64,000 nt of DNA, taken from NCBI GenBank assembly GCA_963930655.1, contig OZ005619.1, positions 18,685,752 through 18,749,751 on the forward strand, given 5' to 3'. Positions 60,841 through 64,000 of this stretch are shown in pieces. The first letter of the stretch is position 1. Each line of letters starts with the position of its first letter. The notes below the pieces were generated by a model that had not been told where the DNA came from, searched no databases, and saw only the letters and a list, made by a program, of their open reading frames with translations. The stretch comes from Myrica gale (lineage: Eukaryota; Streptophyta; Magnoliopsida; Fagales; Myricaceae). Position numbers and translations under genes: made by a program.

Positions 60841-61179
60841 TTATTGGGAAAGCGGCACGAAAATTCAAAGAAAAAAACACCAAGAATTTGTGGTTCGGTC
60901 TCAATCCGGCTTACGACCACCCCAAAGCAATTTTATAGCAATTTTATTAAGAACGCTTAAGAAAATCACTTTATCCACCCAATACAATAGCAACACAACG
61001 TGCTCTCTTTTTTTTTCTCTCTACCCAATTCTCACATGCATTTTTCTCCTATAACATATGTCTCTATTTAAAGGAAAAGATACAAAGAGAAAATCCTAAA
61101 CTTGGAGTGGGAAGGAAGTAAACTTTCTTTCCAAATCTACTTCTATTCCAAGTCTACCTTATATGTGTGGACCCTAACA
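60841..61179 (-). repeat. 3' LTR of the non-coding retroelement
   Basis: Matches 63479-63819; the outer terminus is mutated (TTATTGGG instead of TGTTGGGG). Confidence 0.88.
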
Positions 61180-61191
61180 ATTCTCCCCCTT
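61180..61191 (-). other. Polypurine tract of the non-coding retroelement
   Basis: On the minus strand AAGGGGGAGAAT directly precedes the TGTTAGGG start of the 3' LTR. Confidence 0.8.
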
Positions 61192-61311
61192 CATATTCAT
61201 AAGGAAAAAATATGTTCCTGACGTCTTTCGGTTGAGTGCATCTCGGGCTCCCATCAGTAAAATCATCCTGCAACTGTGGTGTTTGTTGCTCCCCTTGCTC
61301 ACCGCCTCTTG

Positions 61312-62561
61312 TGTAACGCCCCGGGCCCAAATTCCAAACTGAATGATTGCTGTATAAAATAAGGCTTTTTCTCCATGGAGAATCATTTATCTATGCCTCA
61401 ATATTTCAAAACTAATTTGTACAACCTCAGCAAAATATTCATAAACCGTAAAAAGCCCAAAAATATCAATCCGAGCACTAAAATTTACATTAGCATATTC
61501 AATATTTCCAATATCGATGAAGATCTGTAAAAAGAAATACAATATCAAATTTCCCAACATTAATCTCTAAAAGTACTATTGCAAAACATGCCTTCAAAAT
61601 ACAAATCTCTCTTAAGCTCCTCGAACTTCTATAATTCTGCCAACTCTGAAAAATATGAGATTAAGGGGTGAACTACGACTAGCTTAGTAAGTAGTAAGTC
61701 AATAGGGGTTGAGAAAAAGATAATTTTATCACAATAACCAAAATCCAAAATAAAATACCGTGAGTCATACCGAATCCAAAATACAAGTTTGTATCAAAAA
61801 TATCCAAGGTCACGCAATATAGGGAAATCATCAATGATAACACAGACCTTCAGGCCACAAAGACCTCCAAATATCAGGTCACACAGACCTCTAGGCCACA
61901 AAGACCTCCAAATATCAGGCTACACAGACCACAAAGATATATCACCAGCGCAAGGATAATTTTCACAGTATGCTCAAGTTACAAATATTTCAATTGAGTT
62001 TCACGAATATCTCAACAATCTCTTTTTTACCCAAAATTTGTTCAGTTCCCCAAATAATACATCAAAAACATATAAAATACGGTGCACGTTCAAAATCTCA
62101 TTGAAGAACCACTTACCTCGAACACTTGATCAATCCTTAAAGCTTCTCCAATAATTGCCGAACAATCTTTCAGAAAGTAGTAACACCACCTTAATCCAAA
62201 TTTTTGTCTCTAATAAACATTCTCTGCAACTATTTATTAAGTTCAATCTCTGCAACTTTAAAATTCAAACATACCCCTATCTATCATTTTTAAATTCAAA
62301 CATAAGATCTTTATTCATATATTTCAAATTCAATTATAAGAATAATCTTTATCCATATCTTAACCTTTAAATTCAAACTCAAGATCAAATCTTTATTCAA
62401 ACCTTTAAATTCAAATATAGATCATATCTATATATCAACACCTTTAAATTCAAAAATACGATTCAACCTTTATCCAAAAATAAAACATAGGATTAAATCA
62501 TATCTCTTCATTTAAAATTCGAATTACTCACTAAACATTTTTTTCGGGAATGGGTATTACA
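61312..62561. mobile_element. Probable solo LTR (Gypsy-like) nested in the retroelement
   Basis: The segment starts TGTAACGCCCCGGGCCC and ends GAATGGGTATTACA, termini typical of long plant LTRs, and has 5-bp flanks TCTTG and CCTTG that differ at one base. It interrupts the interior of the surrounding element. It contains a 41-bp tandem repeat and many TTTAAATTCAAA phrases. Orientation cannot be decided because the ends are nearly palindromic. Confidence 0.6.
61841..61935. repeat. 41-bp tandem repeat
   Basis: Units begin with CACAGACC at 61841, 61882 and 61923. The first two share CCACAAAGACCTCCAAATAT; the third is partial. Confidence 0.9.
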
Positions 62562-63066
62562 CCTTGCATCCTTCTTCTACCGGCACTCCAACCTCGTCCT
62601 TGTCACCAGATGACCGACCACACTCACATCCGAGTGTACTGCACCCCCGCCTAGGGTGTCCGCATCCCCTGCTTGTACCGTCGGACCCATGTAGAACAAT
62701 ATCTCTCCTTGCTCTTGCATCTCCATCGACTGGTACCAAGCACCTCCGCGTGCTATACGAAGTCGAAGTCATCAATCCCCTCAGGTTTCTTGCCCTCGTC
62801 ATCCAATGGATCGTACATATCATTTGCATAAAAGATATTCTCCATATGTGGCCTCCAGCTCATGTAATTCGCAACAGACAACATCATCATACCGATAATC
62901 ATACTCTCTTTCGTCTCAATTTACACTGATCAAGATCGAATTTTGAAATTCTGACTGCACCAATGGATCCGGGATGACCCCGAAACCTTAAAAATCGGTC
63001 TGACCTGCTAAAAAACCAACCTAAAAACCCCTGAACCGGGCAAAAAACCACTTTTGAAAAAAAATT

Positions 63067-63116
63067 GGAATCTTCTAGAATATTCTCCTGTCGGAATATT
63101 CTCATTGGAATATTCT
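63067..63116. promoter_or_regulatory. Array of heat-shock-element motifs
   Basis: GGAATCTTCTAGAATATTCT at 63067-63086 is a perfect four-unit HSE (nGAAnnTTCn twice without a gap). It is followed by GGAATATTCT at 63093-63102 and again at 63107-63116. That is eight nGAAn units in 50 bp, and an imperfect dyad follows at 63125. The motif is the known binding site of heat-shock transcription factors; binding here is an inference. Confidence 0.7.
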
Positions 63117-63138
63117 GATTCCTCGAAATATTCTCTAA

Positions 63139-63205
63139 TGACGTGGCACTAACCAGAACCCTACTGACGTGGCGACCAGAGTCTAGGACCCACCGGTTGA
63201 CGTGG
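63139..63205. promoter_or_regulatory. Three TGACGTGG (ACGT-core) motifs
   Basis: TGACGTGGC at 63139-63147 and 63165-63173, and TGACGTGG at 63198-63205. These fit hybrid C-box/G-box sites of plant bZIP factors. They lie just beside the HSE array. Confidence 0.5.
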
Positions 63206-63464
63206 TGATGATGTGGCAAGCTACTGGTTGTGTGGGCGAGGGAGGACCACGCGCCCTACCTCTCTTCAGTGCGTGTCGCGCGTTGACGGCACGCTAACAA
63301 ATTCCCGAGGCGCGTTCGGGCTCCTCCGGCGACGCGGTTCTGACCTCTAGCTTCGTCTTGACCTCCTCTACAGGCTGGTGCCCTACTATTTCCGATCTGA
63401 CCACTTTGAATTTTCGGACCTTCTTTGCTTCCCCCCGAAAAACCACTCCGGCTCCTCGAACCTG

Positions 63465-63476
63465 GCTCTGATACCA
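63465..63476 (-). other. Primer-binding site, initiator Met-tRNA
   Basis: On the minus strand the sequence is TGGTATCAGAGC, the exact canonical plant site, two bases inside the 5' LTR. Confidence 0.95.
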
Positions 63477-63478
63477 CT

Positions 63479-63819
63479 TGTTGGGGAAAGTGGCACGAAA
63501 AATCAAAGAAAAAATACCAATAATTTATGTGGTTCGACCCCAATTCGGCCTACGTCCACTCCATAGCAATTTTATTAATAACGCTTAAGAAAATCACTCT
63601 ACCCACCCAATACAATAGCCACACCACGCTATTTTTTCTCTCTCGGTCTGCCCAATGCTTACATGTCTTTTCTCCTATAACATAAGTATTTATTTATAGA
63701 AAAAGATACAAAGAGAAACCCTAAGAGAAAAGGCTAAACTTGGAGTAGAGAGGAAGCAAATTTCCTTTCCAAATCTACTTCTATTCTAAGTGTACTTTAT
63801 ATAGGTGTAAACCCCAACA
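63479..63819 (-). repeat. 5' LTR of the non-coding retroelement
   Basis: Bounded by TGTTGGGG and CCCCAACA on the plus strand. A TATA-like ATAAATA on the minus strand (near 63690-63700, plus-strand TATTTAT) could be its promoter. Confidence 0.92.
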
Positions 63820-64000
63820 TTTTTTTTCTATTGTCAATTCATTTGGAACCAGACTCAAAAGTGTGTTGAGTAGCAAGCTGGGAAGATGAATTGGATTGAG
63901 AGGCATAAATCCATGTTTAATGACAAAAAAAATATTTTTTTTGCAAACCCCAATCAAATCTATAATACATCCGATACAAAAAATTTCTTGATGTCCCATC
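63820..64000. other. Window end, nothing recognised
   Basis: AT-rich flank of the retroelement with no supported feature. Confidence 0.5.

Larger units (their letters stand above)
60841..63819 (-). mobile_element. Non-coding LTR retroelement with a nested solo LTR
   Basis: LTRs of about 340 bp at 60841-61179 and 63479-63819 are similar throughout, with roughly 10% differences by eye. The right copy has perfect ends TGTTGGGG and CCCCAACA. A primer-binding site and a polypurine tract are in place for the minus strand. Once the nested element is removed the interior is only about 1.05 kb and has no gag or pol sequence, so this is a non-autonomous (TRIM/LARD-like) or deleted element. The flanks are T-runs, so a target duplication cannot be judged. 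The interior contains an array of heat-shock-element motifs. Confidence 0.88.

Noticed and set aside
1-64000. CRISPR arrays, bacterial operons or phage-like modules
   Set aside because: None present. Spliced genes and plant transposons show that this is nuclear plant DNA.

Overview
This is plant nuclear DNA, most likely from a eudicot. Genes are split by GT-AG introns, intergenic DNA is AT-rich, several classes of plant transposon are present, and the products belong to plant families, including the stomatal bHLH factor MUTE. I cannot name the species. All calls come from reading the sequence; family assignments rest on motifs and remembered protein families, not on searches.

Layout. (1) 0.9-7.2 kb, + strand: a nine-exon gene for a VTT-domain (TVP38/TMEM64, DedA-like) membrane protein. 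(2) 7.5-9.1 kb: a MITE and a 1.2-kb non-autonomous hAT element with an exact 8-bp target duplication. (3) 10.3-10.8 kb, +: a small single-exon gene of unknown function that looks strongly coding. (4) 12.2-18.4 kb: a transposon nest, in which a long-TIR, Mutator-like element carries a decayed Ty1/copia element and a MITE with a 9-bp target duplication. (5) 18.9-24.4 kb, +: a three-exon LUL/LOG2-type RING E3 ligase whose introns hold a SINE and two tandem duplications. (6) 29.5-31.4 kb, +: a large heavy-metal-associated isoprenylated protein (HIPP). (7) 31.4-48 kb: gene-poor DNA with MITEs and a retroposon with 17-bp target duplications. (8) 48.0-49.5 kb, - strand: MUTE. (9) 51.8-54.6 kb, -: a MKP2/DsPTP1-type dual-specificity phosphatase. 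(10) 56.4-60.1 kb: a rearranged tandem duplication with a truncated aspartyl-protease-like pseudogene fused to an RNase H fragment, a stray phosphatase exon, and a nearly intact protease-like gene of the basic 7S globulin/xylanase inhibitor type. (11) 60.8-63.8 kb: a non-coding LTR element containing a probable solo LTR and a dense heat-shock-element array.

The gene order (TVP38-like, LUL, HIPP, MUTE, MKP2, protease-like) resembles, from memory, two Arabidopsis blocks combined: At5g19070-19120 and At3g06110-06140. This suggests an ancestral, less fractionated arrangement. The genes are neighbours by descent and not one pathway: metal-binding or ubiquitin-related proteins, stomatal fate control, MAPK dephosphorylation and an extracellular inhibitor-like protein. 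The most unusual points are the heat-shock-element array inside the non-coding retroelement, the shuffled phosphatase/protease duplication, the splice-site problem in the phosphatase, and a (CT)n tract that abuts the 5' splice site of MUTE intron 1.
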